From Nanobdellota archaeon (GTDB lineage Archaea > Nanobdellota > Nanobdellia > Woesearchaeales > JAGLXL01), in the NCBI GenBank assembly GCA_023132895.1, contig JAGLXL010000003.1:1-64000 (forward strand): a DNA stretch of 64,000 bases. Direction: 5' to 3'. How positions within the stretch are numbered: position 1 is the stretch's first letter; each line of letters starts with the position of its first letter. A model generated the notes under the pieces. That model was given only the letters and a program-made list of their open reading frames with translations, did no database searches and was not told the DNA's origin. Shown piece by piece: positions 41,356 to 49,323 of the stretch. A program made the position numbers and the translations under genes.

Positions 41356-41748
41356 ATGGTAATATTGTTTGATCAATTTAACTTACCGGATGATATCTTT
41401 AAGATAATCTTTGCCACAGACCAGCAGGAAATTGTAGCTAAATTACTTCTGAAATATATTAAAGACAATGGCGGAGAAATAGGCAAGACAACAATGTCGA
41501 TGTTTGCCACTCAACTGCATGAAGGAAAATTAGTTGATTCCACAGTTGAACGAAAAGGGCCGCAAGTAGGCAAAAAAGAGCCGACTTTGTCTTACAACAA
41601 AAGACAGTTTTATGATCGAATCTTGACACCAATGAAATCAATGGGTTTGGTTGATTATGATTTGTATAAGAAAACATATAAGATTTCTGACAAGTTTAAC
41701 AGGTTGATGATTAAGATTGGTTTGTTGTGGTTACGTGAGATTAGATAA
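41356..41748 (+). CDS. Hypothetical protein, 130 residues, possible winged helix
   Basis: It starts MVILFDQFNLPDDIFKIIFA at ATG 41356, behind a GGGG purine stretch. It is predicted mostly helical, with a basic C-terminal part (SYNKRQFYDRILTPMKSMGL) that looks like a winged-helix DNA-binding region. A TATA box (TTTATATAT, about 41316) is close upstream. Its promoter region is shared with the divergent histidine kinase, so it could be a regulator for that kinase; this is inference. Confidence 0.6.
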   Translation: MVILFDQFNLPDDIFKIIFATDQQEIVAKLLLKYIKDNGGEIGKTTMSMFATQLHEGKLVDSTVERKGPQVGKKEPTLSYNKRQFYDRILTPMKSMGLVDYDLYKKTYKISDKFNRLMIKIGLLWLREIR

Positions 41749-41764
41749 TTTTTTATGTTAATTC

Positions 41765-42094
41765 TTAAGGCTGTTGATTTTTTTCTTGACGGAATTGTTC
41801 CAGGAGTCTTCTGACTTCGCCAATTTCTGAGATAAGGTTGTCGTAAAAAACTGCAGTGAGTGTGTTTTCAGGATTTCTTTGTATAGAACCTTCACGAAAA
41901 AGAGCAACAGCACCAATATCAGATGCTTTTTCTATGGGAATACCATTCTCGGGAATGTAAACTAAATTTGGTGTTCTTTCCCTTAACCACTCATATTCGT
42001 CGTGAGTCACTCCAGGCAATTCTAATGGGTGCAAGTCACGTATATCTTGTTCAGAAAAAAGTATTAGGTCCCCCTTTATTGTTGGATATAACAT
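41765..42094 (-). CDS. Hypothetical protein, 109 residues
   Basis: Unrecognised acidic protein. I start it at ATG 42094 (MLYPTIKGDLILFSEQDIRD). A longer start at 42166 would run through structured element B and its promoter region. The TATATAAA box at 42120-42127 read on the minus strand lies 26-33 bases upstream, a leaderless spacing. Confidence 0.6.
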   Translation of the reverse strand: MLYPTIKGDLILFSEQDIRDLHPLELPGVTHDEYEWLRERTPNLVYIPENGIPIEKASDIGAVALFREGSIQRNPENTLTAVFYDNLISEIGEVRRLLEQFRQEKNQQP

Positions 42095-42143
42095 CAAAAA
42101 TATAAGATGGCAGCGGGGATATATAAATTTATCTGTCAAAACT

Positions 42144-42263
42144 GGTGTGTCCCAAGACTCGTTCACTCAGTCGAGACCGCCGTTAAAATTTAATAATCGA
42201 CTGACATAGCAGTCTTACGATTCGGTATTAGTTCACTGGCCCTTTGGCGTCTTGGGACAGACC
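42144..42263. ncRNA. Structured element B, second copy of the element A family
   Basis: Closing stem GGTGTGTCCCAAGAC/GTCTTGGGACAGACC (42144-42158/42249-42263, one mismatch) encloses TCGT/ACGA (about 42159-42162/42217-42220) and CAGTCGA/TCGACTG (42168-42174/42197-42203). Motif TTCACTGGCCCTTTGGCG (42232-42249) abuts the right arm, as in element A. Stem sequences differ from element A while pairing is kept. It ends 47 bases before the gltX start and lies between divergent promoters. Confidence 0.7.
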
Positions 42264-42310
42264 CTGTCAAAACAATAACCTTTAATAATACTCTTTGACT
42301 TCTTAAGGTT

Positions 42311-44005
42311 ATGAAAGATTTAATCTTAAAGCATACTTTGAAGAATGCGATTGATTTTGGCGGCAAGGCTAATCCTGGAGCTGTTTTAGGAAGGGTTTTA
42401 TCTGAGAATCCTGCGTTGAAAAAAGATATTGCTGCGTTAAGAAAAGATATTGAGATAGTAATCAAGGGAATTTCTAAATTGACCTTAGATGAGCAAAAAG
42501 AGAAATTAAAATCATTGGATCCTTCATTGTTGAAAGTTAAGAAAAAAAAGAAAAAAAAGAAGAGTTTACCTGAGCTGCCTGGTGCGAAAATGGGCAAAGT
42601 GGTGACTCGAATTCCACCAGAACCTTCAAAATACAATCACTTAGGACATGCTTTGAGTTTTTTGATGAATTATATGTATGCTAAGAAGTATAAAGGGAAA
42701 TGTGTTTTAAGATTTGAAGATACTAATCCTGACAAAGCAGAACAGGAATATGTTGATGCTATGAAAGAAGATGTTCTGGAATATTTAGGTATCAAACCAA
42801 GCGAGACTGTTTTTGTAAGTGATGATATGGATAAGTTTTATTCTTTGGCTGAGAAATTGATTAAAGACAAGAAAGCTTATGTTTGTTTTTGTGAAAGAGA
42901 AAAAATGCAGGAATTGAGACATAAAGGTTCTGGATGTGATTGCCGTGGAGTAAGTGCTAAGAAAAATTTAGAAGAATGGAAAAAAATGCTGGTTGGTAAG
43001 TTTAAGGAAGGGAAAGCAACTTTGCGGTTGAAAATTGACATGTCTGCTAAGAATCAGGTTTTACGAGATCCAGTTATATTTAGGATTGCTTTGACTCCTC
43101 ATTATCGGCAAAAGAAGAAATACAAAGTCTGGCCATTGTATGATTTTGAAAATGCTGTTGAAGATTCTATTTGTGGTGTGACTCATATTTTGCGAAGCAA
43201 TGAGTTTGGGCGAATGCGAGGAGAACTGCAGGATTATATTAAGGAAATTTTGGGTTTTGAGAAACAAGTTGTGGTTGAATATGGCCGGTTTAATATCAAA
43301 GGGAAATTAACAAAAGGCAGAGAGATTCGCGAGTTGATTGAAAAGAAAAAGGTTTCTGGCTGGGATGATCCTCGGCTAATTACTTTGAAAGCTTTGAAAA
43401 GAAGAGGTATTGTTAAAGAAGCTTATTATGAATTGCTTAATGAAGTTGGGATTACTCCTTCTGAAACTAATTTAGATTTTGGTGTTTTAGCTGCGATAAA
43501 TCGTCGAATATTGGATCCTCAAGTTAATCGTTATTTCTTTATTCAGCTGAAAAAGAAAATTAAAATCAAAGGTGCGCCTAAATTAGAATCAAAAGTTCCT
43601 TTGCATCCTGATTTTAAGAAAAGAGGTTTTAGGAAATTCAAGACTGGTGAGGATTTTTATATTGCGGCTAAGGATTTGGCTCGTTTGTCTTCTGGTAAGG
43701 TGCACAGATTAATGGATTGTGTTAATTTTGAAGTTGATAAGGGGGGGTTTAAATTTCATTCCAAAGATTATGAGGAATTTAAAAAGGCTGTAAATAAAGG
43801 CATTATTATTCATTGGCTGCCTGTTTCTGAGAAGGCTGTTAAGGTTGAAGTAGTAATGGATGATTATTCCAGGTTAAAAGGTATTGGTGAAAGTGGTTTG
43901 CGGAATTTGAAAGTTGGAGATGTGATCCAGTTTGAAAGGGCTTTTTTTGCCAAGCTGGATAAGAAAAGTAAAGATAAATTTGAGTTCTGGTATTTGCATA
44001 CTTAA
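42311..44005 (+). CDS. gltX: Glutamyl-tRNA synthetase (archaeal/eukaryotic type)
   Basis: Charges tRNA(Glu) and, where GlnRS is absent, possibly tRNA(Gln). The 564-residue class I enzyme has an N-terminal helical extension (1-100) ending in a run of eight lysines. The catalytic domain follows: RIPPEPSKYNHLGHALSF (HIGH equivalent HLGH, about 101-118), LRFEDTNPDKAEQEY, and a degenerate KMSKS-type region, RFNIKGKLTKGREIREL. The C-terminal beta-barrel anticodon domain is present. A TTTAATAA box (42281-42288) lies 23 bases upstream of the ATG. Confidence 0.96.
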   Translation: MKDLILKHTLKNAIDFGGKANPGAVLGRVLSENPALKKDIAALRKDIEIVIKGISKLTLDEQKEKLKSLDPSLLKVKKKKKKKKSLPELPGAKMGKVVTRIPPEPSKYNHLGHALSFLMNYMYAKKYKGKCVLRFEDTNPDKAEQEYVDAMKEDVLEYLGIKPSETVFVSDDMDKFYSLAEKLIKDKKAYVCFCEREKMQELRHKGSGCDCRGVSAKKNLEEWKKMLVGKFKEGKATLRLKIDMSAKNQVLRDPVIFRIALTPHYRQKKKYKVWPLYDFENAVEDSICGVTHILRSNEFGRMRGELQDYIKEILGFEKQVVVEYGRFNIKGKLTKGREIRELIEKKKVSGWDDPRLITLKALKRRGIVKEAYYELLNEVGITPSETNLDFGVLAAINRRILDPQVNRYFFIQLKKKIKIKGAPKLESKVPLHPDFKKRGFRKFKTGEDFYIAAKDLARLSSGKVHRLMDCVNFEVDKGGFKFHSKDYEEFKKAVNKGIIIHWLPVSEKAVKVEVVMDDYSRLKGIGESGLRNLKVGDVIQFERAFFAKLDKKSKDKFEFWYLHT

Positions 44006-44664
44006 GAAAAGCCTGATTGTGAAAGGAAAACAAAAAGACCCAGGCCGAAGATTAATAACATAAAACCAAGGATGACTAATCCTAAGATAAAAGGCATGAG
44101 AACTCCTGCTAAAAAGGAGTTCAATCTACTGATTCTGTGTAAGATGCTGCCGCCAATTGTTACAAGAACAGCATTCCAAACAAAAGCACCTAAGTAAAGT
44201 GGAATTGCTGGAATCATTAAATACCAAATCGTCATTGGGTTTTGGCTGATGATAACCACAATGGCATTGATCACAGCCATGATTAATCCTAAGACAAAAC
44301 TTGGGGCAGCTGCATAAATAAACAGATTGAAACTGTCTTTGTAAAGACCTTTGCCTTTGAAGAGCTTGAAAAAGCCATGGAAAACCAAAGTGAAAAGGAA
44401 AATAGAGCCAAAGCTAATAGCCAAAGCAAACATCATGGAAAAAGGAAGCATGATGTAACTAATTATTTTAGGCACGCCGGGCATTGTCTGCATACTAAAG
44501 ATTGATTGAACAAATGAGAAGAGCAGGGTGATGCCATAAAAGATAATAAAGAAAATCAAAGCTTCTTTAATGGATTTTTCTTTGGTGATTTCTTTAAAGA
44601 ATTTGCTTGGTTCCTGGACAACTGATTTGATTGTTTCGATAATATTTCTCATAGTGACTAACAT
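44002..44664 (-). CDS. Yip1-family membrane protein
   Basis: The 220-residue protein has an amphipathic N-terminus with PSKFFKEITKEKSIKEALIF, then five hydrophobic helices spaced as in Yip1/YIF-type domains. The conserved aromatic-proline pattern in the third helix region (FIYAAAPSFVLGLIMAVI) supports this. In archaea and bacteria the function of this family is unknown. Its last four bases overlap the gltX stop on the opposite strand. Confidence 0.75.
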   Translation of the reverse strand: MLVTMRNIIETIKSVVQEPSKFFKEITKEKSIKEALIFFIIFYGITLLFSFVQSIFSMQTMPGVPKIISYIMLPFSMMFALAISFGSIFLFTLVFHGFFKLFKGKGLYKDSFNLFIYAAAPSFVLGLIMAVINAIVVIISQNPMTIWYLMIPAIPLYLGAFVWNAVLVTIGGSILHRISRLNSFLAGVLMPFILGLVILGFMLLIFGLGLFVFLSQSGFS

Positions 44665-44801
44665 TTATCTCTTTATTTATATATCTTTTCAAAAGTTTAT
44701 AAAGTTTTAGTCTTTATGAACTCCAGAAAATTTTATTATTTTTAGTTATTTTATAAAATTTTCTCGTAAAGTATATAAATTAGAGATTGTTTATGTTTGG
44801 A

Positions 44802-44972
44802 ATGGTCACAACAAGATCTCAAGTAAAAGAGGTTGTTCGTAGTAAAGGAATAAGCAATATTGCTGAAGATTTTCATGAAGTTCTTAATCAAAAAGTTCAG
44901 TCTTTGATTGATGAAGCCTGTGACAGGGCTAAGAAGAATCAAAGAAGGACTGTTATGGGAAGAGATATTTAA
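44802..44972 (+). CDS. Small archaeal histone-fold protein
   Basis: A 56-residue protein (MVTTRSQVKEVVRSKGISNI, then IAEDFHEVLNQKVQSLIDEA, CDRAKKNQRRTVMGRDI). The helix-strand-helix pattern and the final R-x-T-V-x-x-x-D-I match the histone fold, although it ends at that motif and lacks the usual last few residues. I use ATG 44802, about 29 bases after the TATATAAAT box (44773). The in-frame ATG at 44793 would add three residues. It would compact DNA. A TM2 protein follows in 15 bases. Confidence 0.8.
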   Translation: MVTTRSQVKEVVRSKGISNIAEDFHEVLNQKVQSLIDEACDRAKKNQRRTVMGRDI

Positions 44973-44987
44973 AGCGGGGGTGCGAAA

Positions 44988-45203
44988 ATGAGAAAAGTAA
45001 AATGGGTTACAGCTTTGGTGTTATCAATTGTTTTGGGCTGGTTAGGTGTTGACAGGTTTATAATGGGCAAAGTCGGAACTGGTATCCTGAAATTGTTGAT
45101 AACTGTTGTGAGTTTTGGCACATTAGGCTGGATTTGGTGGTTAATTGATTTGATATTAATTGCAACTAAGTATCAGTTCAAGAATGTGCAATGGGTTGAT
45201 TAA
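44988..45203 (+). CDS. TM2-domain membrane protein
   Basis: The 71-residue protein fits the TM2 domain: a first helix, VTALVLSIVLGWLGVDRFIM, the loop motif GKVGTGILKLLITV, and GTLGWIWWLIDLILI as the second helix. The motif G-x-x-G-x-D-R-F is the family hallmark. Function unknown. A GGGGGTG Shine-Dalgarno sequence precedes it, and it is probably co-transcribed with the histone gene. Confidence 0.9.
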   Translation: MRKVKWVTALVLSIVLGWLGVDRFIMGKVGTGILKLLITVVSFGTLGWIWWLIDLILIATKYQFKNVQWVD

Positions 45204-45266
45204 TTTTTATTTTTTATTATATTATTTAACAAATTATTTAAATGAGCAGATTTCTGGTGTTTTTTA

Positions 45267-46223
45267 ATGGAAGTGACTATTTTTGCAGGGAAAGGCGGTG
45301 TGGGTAAGAGCACTTGTGCTGCTGCTTATGCTTTAGATAAAATTCAGGAAAAACAGACTTTATTGGTTGATTATGACGGCGGACATTCTATTCCCAGAGT
45401 TCTTGGTTTGAAAAGAGGAAGAGATTATATTCCTAATCTGTTGAAAGAGACAAGAACTGTCCCAGATTTACATTTGGCTGTGATGGATAAACTAGAATTT
45501 GACCCGATTGCAGAGAAGAAAAAAGAAAAAGGAGATTATATGAGGTCTTACCTTTATCAATTTGTTGAGGACCAGGGATTTATTGCATTTTGTGATATGG
45601 TAACTGAATTTTTTGGTGTACCAACAGATATTGGTTCTGTTTCAAAATTTATTTCTTTATGTGAGATGTACCACGGGGATATTAAGGAAAAAAAGTTTGA
45701 TGACATGATTATTGATGTTGAACCTACTGCAGGTCTTGAAAGATTACTGGGTTCAACTGAAGCAGTATGCCGGAGCCTAATCAATATGAAAAATACCGGC
45801 AGAGCTGCTATGTTTGCATTGGGCCTTTTTGGCTGGACAGACATCAAGGAGTTTCTCAAAAGCGGTTATATTGATTTAGCAGAACATTATGGGGAAAGAA
45901 TCGATGAATTTGCCGGGAAAATAAGAAAAGCAAAATATTTTGTTATTTGCGTTCCTGAAAGCAGCCCTGTTGATGAAATGGGAGATGTTGAAAAAGTTAT
46001 TGATACTTATGGCGGGGAAATTGTTGGTTATATCATCAACAATGTCAGAGGAGAAGCACATGAAGACAGACAGATCTCAAGGGTTTTTAAGAAAGGAGAT
46101 GCCAAAAACGTCCCTGTTCTGCAGATTCCTCATGACCAAAAATTGTGCAGTGTTGATTCTAAAGAAAGAAGACAAGCTTTGTTAGAAGTAGGTCAGAATT
46201 TATTTTCCAAACAATCTTTTTAA
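45267..46223 (+). CDS. ParA/MinD-like (ArsA-like) P-loop ATPase
   Basis: The 318-residue protein has a deviant Walker A motif, IFAGKGGVGKSTCAAAYALD (about 4-23). It has LLVDYDGGHSIPRVLG in place of the ParA switch, a later DDMIIDVEPTAGLERLLGST (switch II/Walker B-like, with the Glu-Pro-Thr-Ala-Gly resembling ArsA/Get3 DTAPTGHTLR), and YIINNVRGE (guanine/adenine specificity). It could place proteins at membranes or partition DNA. Downstream on the other strand are two proline-rich coiled-coil proteins that may be partners. Confidence 0.85.
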   Translation: MEVTIFAGKGGVGKSTCAAAYALDKIQEKQTLLVDYDGGHSIPRVLGLKRGRDYIPNLLKETRTVPDLHLAVMDKLEFDPIAEKKKEKGDYMRSYLYQFVEDQGFIAFCDMVTEFFGVPTDIGSVSKFISLCEMYHGDIKEKKFDDMIIDVEPTAGLERLLGSTEAVCRSLINMKNTGRAAMFALGLFGWTDIKEFLKSGYIDLAEHYGERIDEFAGKIRKAKYFVICVPESSPVDEMGDVEKVIDTYGGEIVGYIINNVRGEAHEDRQISRVFKKGDAKNVPVLQIPHDQKLCSVDSKERRQALLEVGQNLFSKQSF

Positions 46224-47084
46224 CCAGCCCATAAATCCTTTTTTCTTGGGCAGGGGTGGCGGTAAGAAGTCTGGTTCTTTTTTGAATGTGGGTGGTGGCG
46301 GTGCGCTAGGGAACATCATCTTGTGTTTGACTTCTGGTTCTGGCAAATTCATGAATTTAGGAGGAGGAATTGGTCTGGCTGGCAGATGGGGCGGGCTTTT
46401 AACCGGCAATTGGCCAAACTGGCCTAACTTTCTTTCAATTTTATCTACTTCCCTTTGATTGACCTCAGCCATTTTTTTATGGACGATCTCTCCTCTTTTT
46501 TCAATTAATTTATTCCTCAAATCTGAGATTTTTTCTTCGATTTTTTGTAAGGTGGCTTTATTGGCATCGCCTGTTTTTTTGATATTGGCATAACGTTTTT
46601 CGAGATTAGCCAAGGTTTTTTCGATTTGTATTATTTCTTTGAAGTTTTCATCCATCTTGGCTTTGATTTTTTTCTCTAATTCTTCCATTCTTACTTCTCG
46701 GTCTGTTTTGATTTTAGTGTAAGTGTCAATTCTAGCTGTTAATTCGCCTAATAAGTAAGTGATGCGGTCTAGACTTGGCTTGAGGCCTTCTGCTCCAGTT
46801 AAAGCTAATCTTGTTTTTAAATCTCTAATTTGGAATTTTAAATCTCTGATGTCCATATCTTCTTTACTGAGGATTTGTTTTTCCATGGCAGCGACTTTTA
46901 AAATATTGTCTTCAAGTCTGGCTAGTTCTTCTCTTAGAGAATTTTTAACTCCTGGTTGTTGGGCTAGTTTTTTAACTTGTTTGAGATTTTTTTTCAAGTC
47001 TGCCTTAGTTTTGTAACTTTGTTCTGTTTTAGTCTGAGCTTTAGCCATACCTTGGACAAAACTTAAGGTTTTGGGAGAAATCAT
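46200..47084 (-). CDS. Coiled-coil protein with proline-rich region and basic C-terminal helix
   Basis: A 294-residue protein. Residues 1-210 are nearly all coiled coil (Lys/Glu/Leu heptads). About 215-275 is proline-rich (HLPARPIPPPKFMNLPEPEV). It ends KKKGFMGWLKRLFGK, an amphipathic basic helix that could bind membrane. It overlaps the next gene upstream by four bases, and that protein has the same overall design. The role is unknown; a scaffold for the neighbouring ATPase is a guess. Confidence 0.65.
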   Translation of the reverse strand: MISPKTLSFVQGMAKAQTKTEQSYKTKADLKKNLKQVKKLAQQPGVKNSLREELARLEDNILKVAAMEKQILSKEDMDIRDLKFQIRDLKTRLALTGAEGLKPSLDRITYLLGELTARIDTYTKIKTDREVRMEELEKKIKAKMDENFKEIIQIEKTLANLEKRYANIKKTGDANKATLQKIEEKISDLRNKLIEKRGEIVHKKMAEVNQREVDKIERKLGQFGQLPVKSPPHLPARPIPPPKFMNLPEPEVKHKMMFPSAPPPPTFKKEPDFLPPPLPKKKGFMGWLKRLFGK

Positions 47085-47653
47085 TTTTTGAAAAACATAC
47101 CAAGTAAACCTTTTTTCTTTGATTTTTCAAATTCTGCTCCAGGCGGCAAGGGAGCTCCTGGTGGAGGCGGCATTTCTCCGGGCATGCCTGGTGGCGGGAG
47201 CATTGGCCCTGGTCCAGGTGGCATTGGTTTTGGGGGCAGGGGCGGTGCTTTTGGCGGCATTGGTGGAGCCATTTTAGGCGGTGCCATTCTTGGAGGAGGC
47301 ATTGGCCTTGGCGGAGCTGGATGCTGTAATCTTTCCACCATATTAGCTATAGTAAGTAAAGCATGCGCCATCTGCTCGTTTTGTTTTTCCATTTCATCGA
47401 GTTTATTGTTTAAACGTTTAAGTTGTACTGCAGCGCCTTCTTTTTCTTCTTTTTTAACTTCAGCTGCTGCTGATTTAACCATTTCATTTAACTGGGCAAT
47501 GGAATTTTTTAAATCAGCTATTGATGCTAGAAGTTCTTTTTCCATTTCTCCGACCGGAGTTTGCAATCTTTGTTTAACTGCGTCTAATTCGTCACGTAAA
47601 TCAGAGAGAATTTGATGAGGGATAATCTCATAACTTTCGTCTTTTTTAGCCAT
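47081..47653 (-). CDS. Coiled-coil protein with long poly-proline tract and basic C-terminal tail
   Basis: A protein of about 190 residues. Residues 1-105 are coiled coil and about 110-175 is an extreme Pro/Met/Gly tract (PPRPMPPPRMAPPKMAPPMP and onward). The end is KSKKKGLLGMFFKK. This tail resembles that of its downstream neighbour (KKKGFMGWLKRLFGK). I start it at ATG 47653, nine bases after AGGTGG. The pair is translationally coupled by a four-base overlap. Family not recognised. Confidence 0.65.
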   Translation of the reverse strand: MAKKDESYEIIPHQILSDLRDELDAVKQRLQTPVGEMEKELLASIADLKNSIAQLNEMVKSAAAEVKKEEKEGAAVQLKRLNNKLDEMEKQNEQMAHALLTIANMVERLQHPAPPRPMPPPRMAPPKMAPPMPPKAPPLPPKPMPPGPGPMLPPPGMPGEMPPPPGAPLPPGAEFEKSKKKGLLGMFFKK

Positions 47654-47715
47654 ATTCAACCACCTACTTTATTCTATTGTTATGATTAATTGATTTTAGT
47701 TTATAAAGATTATGG

Positions 47716-48111
47716 TTAATTTAAGTTAGAGAAAATATCAACTTCTTTGTGGAAGAATTCAGCCAAATGGTCTTTGGCTTGTTTTAAGGGCACCCATTGA
47801 TGAGCTGCATGTTCACTGCTTAATTTTATTTCATTGGTTAGAGCTTGACAGACGAAAATGATCATGGTTATTATTTGGCCGTCTTTTCTGGTGAAATGCT
47901 GGATATTTAAAGGCTGGTTGATTTTGATGTCTAGGTTGGTTTCTTCTTTAATTTCTCTTTTTAATCCTTGGTGAGGATTTTCACCTGGGTTTAATCTTCC
48001 GCCTGGTAATTCCCAAATGTTTGGGTTTTGAATGTCGTGAGGTTGGCGTTTTACTAAAAGAAGTTTGTTGTCTTTGATGATGAAAGCTTTGGTAGCTAGA
48101 GCGAAGTTCAT
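47716..48111 (-). CDS. NUDIX hydrolase (MutT-like)
   Basis: The 131-residue protein carries the Nudix box GGRLNPGENPHQGLKREIKEETNL in two overlapping pieces (about 40-63), with all G-x5-E-x7-R-E-x2-E-E residues present. Its N-terminus KAFIIKDNKLLLVKRQ and the following IWELPGG are typical of MutT/NudF-like enzymes that clean nucleotide pools or remove NDP-sugars. The specific substrate is unknown. Confidence 0.94.
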   Translation of the reverse strand: MNFALATKAFIIKDNKLLLVKRQPHDIQNPNIWELPGGRLNPGENPHQGLKREIKEETNLDIKINQPLNIQHFTRKDGQIITMIIFVCQALTNEIKLSSEHAAHQWVPLKQAKDHLAEFFHKEVDIFSNLN

Positions 48112-48185
48112 ATTGGTTTTTAGAATGTTTTGGTTTATATAAATTGTGGATAAGTTTATATAAAAGCAGTTTTGAGAGGTATTTA

Positions 48186-49043
48186 ATGGCAGAGACTGAG
48201 AAAGATGCAGAGAAAAAAAGATACAGGATTGAAAGGCAAATTAATATTGGCGGCCACAGCCTTATTATTTTAGGATATGATACTCAAGAAGATAGACAAG
48301 TGGCTTTTAAGGTACTGGCGCCAGCACATTCCCGAGGCGTGAGGTTAGATTCTTTTTTTCATGAAATGAATGTTTTGGGTATGTTTGACCATCCTAATAT
48401 CATTAAGTGTTATGGTTTTTATGAATTTTCTTTAAAAGAAAAAGGTGGAAATGCAGTTTCTTGTCCAAGCTCTATTCTTGAATATTTTAAAGGAGATGAT
48501 TTGAGTGAAATACTTGATTTTAGTGAGAGATTTAGATTTTTAGGCCATTCTTTTGATGAAAATACTAAAATTATTTTGGGAATAGCCAAAACTTTGCATT
48601 ATGCGCATAGATGTGGAGTAATCCACAAAGATATCAAACCATCTAATGTCTTAAGCAGCGGTTCAGAAATTAAAGTGATTGACTGGGAACTGGCTTATTG
48701 TTTAGACGGGAGAAATCCTTCAGTTAAGGAAGGGACGGTGGCGGGAACTCCTGGTTTTTTGTCGCCAGAGGCATGCCGAGGGAACGAGCCTGACCCATTA
48801 TTTGATGTTTATTCTTTAGGAGTGGTTGGTTATTGTTTATATTCAGGTCAAATTGATCCTTTTGACGGTCTGAGTAAACATGAAATCATAATGAGGACAG
48901 TGGAAGATAAACCAGAGGAGAATTTTAATTTGAAGTTGGTGCCTAAAGAACTAAGGGGTTTGATTCATGATATGTTAAGGGAAGAGGAGATAAGAATTGA
49001 AATGCCTAGTGTTATTGATAAGTTGGAGAAGGTTTTGGGTTAA
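48186..49043 (+). CDS. Ser/Thr protein kinase-like protein
   Basis: The 285-residue protein is a single eukaryotic-type kinase domain: a G-loop region (INIGGHSLIILGYD), VAFKVLAP (VAIK lysine), the catalytic loop GVIHKDIKPSNVLSS (HRD replaced by HKD), the metal motif VIDWELAYCL (DFG replaced by DWE), GTPGFLSPEA (APE equivalent) and DVYSLGVVGYCLYSG. The lobes are complete but the glycine loop and DFG are unusual. ATG 48186 is used because the TATA box (TTTATATAAAA, about 48153) lies between it and an upstream GTG. Confidence 0.9.
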   Translation: MAETEKDAEKKRYRIERQINIGGHSLIILGYDTQEDRQVAFKVLAPAHSRGVRLDSFFHEMNVLGMFDHPNIIKCYGFYEFSLKEKGGNAVSCPSSILEYFKGDDLSEILDFSERFRFLGHSFDENTKIILGIAKTLHYAHRCGVIHKDIKPSNVLSSGSEIKVIDWELAYCLDGRNPSVKEGTVAGTPGFLSPEACRGNEPDPLFDVYSLGVVGYCLYSGQIDPFDGLSKHEIIMRTVEDKPEENFNLKLVPKELRGLIHDMLREEEIRIEMPSVIDKLEKVLG

Positions 49044-49074
49044 GTTTAAATAATTTAAATGATTTGTTTTAGTT

Positions 49075-49308
49075 ATGAAGAAAGTTATTTTGATTTTAGT
49101 TTTGATTTTGTTTCTGGTAGCTTGTACTCCTAAGGAACCTCGGAGTCCGACTGAATTAGCCAATCCTGCTTCGGTGCATTGTGTTGAGCAAGGCGGGACA
49201 TTAGAAATTAGGACAGATCCTGGTGGAAATCAAGAAGGCTGGTGTGTTTTCTTTGACCAGGGAATTGAATGCGAAGAATGGGAGTTTTATAGGGGAGAAT
49301 GTCCTTAG
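49075..49308 (+). CDS. DUF333-family lipoprotein
   Basis: The 77-residue protein has a signal peptide ending in a lipobox (MKKVILILVLILFLVACTPK; Cys17 lipidated). The DUF333 domain follows: NPASVHCVEQGGTLEIRTD, then GWCVFFDQGIECEEWEFYRG. Members are small secreted proteins of unknown role. Its 3' end (49270-49308) is repeated in altered form at 50646-50684, on the far side of the MNT/HEPN pair. Confidence 0.9.
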   Translation: MKKVILILVLILFLVACTPKEPRSPTELANPASVHCVEQGGTLEIRTDPGGNQEGWCVFFDQGIECEEWEFYRGECP

Positions 49309-49323
49309 AAAGAGTAAATATGT

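Noticed and set aside
41765-42166. Longer start at 42166 for the 41765 gene
   Set aside because: It would translate through the TATATAAA box and half of structured element B; ATG 42094 fits leaderless spacing.
33177-42263. Structured elements A and B as 5S rRNA, hammerhead, HDV-like ribozyme or canonical integron attC sites
   Set aside because: Length fits 5S and attC, and GGCG recalls HDV J4/2, but the 5S consensus, the hammerhead core, the HDV strand order and the attC core GTTRRRY are not present.
47088-47615. Plus-strand Gly-rich frame (GGGIGLGGAGCC-type)
   Set aside because: It is the antisense of the poly-proline coiled-coil gene; Pro codons read as Gly on the other strand.
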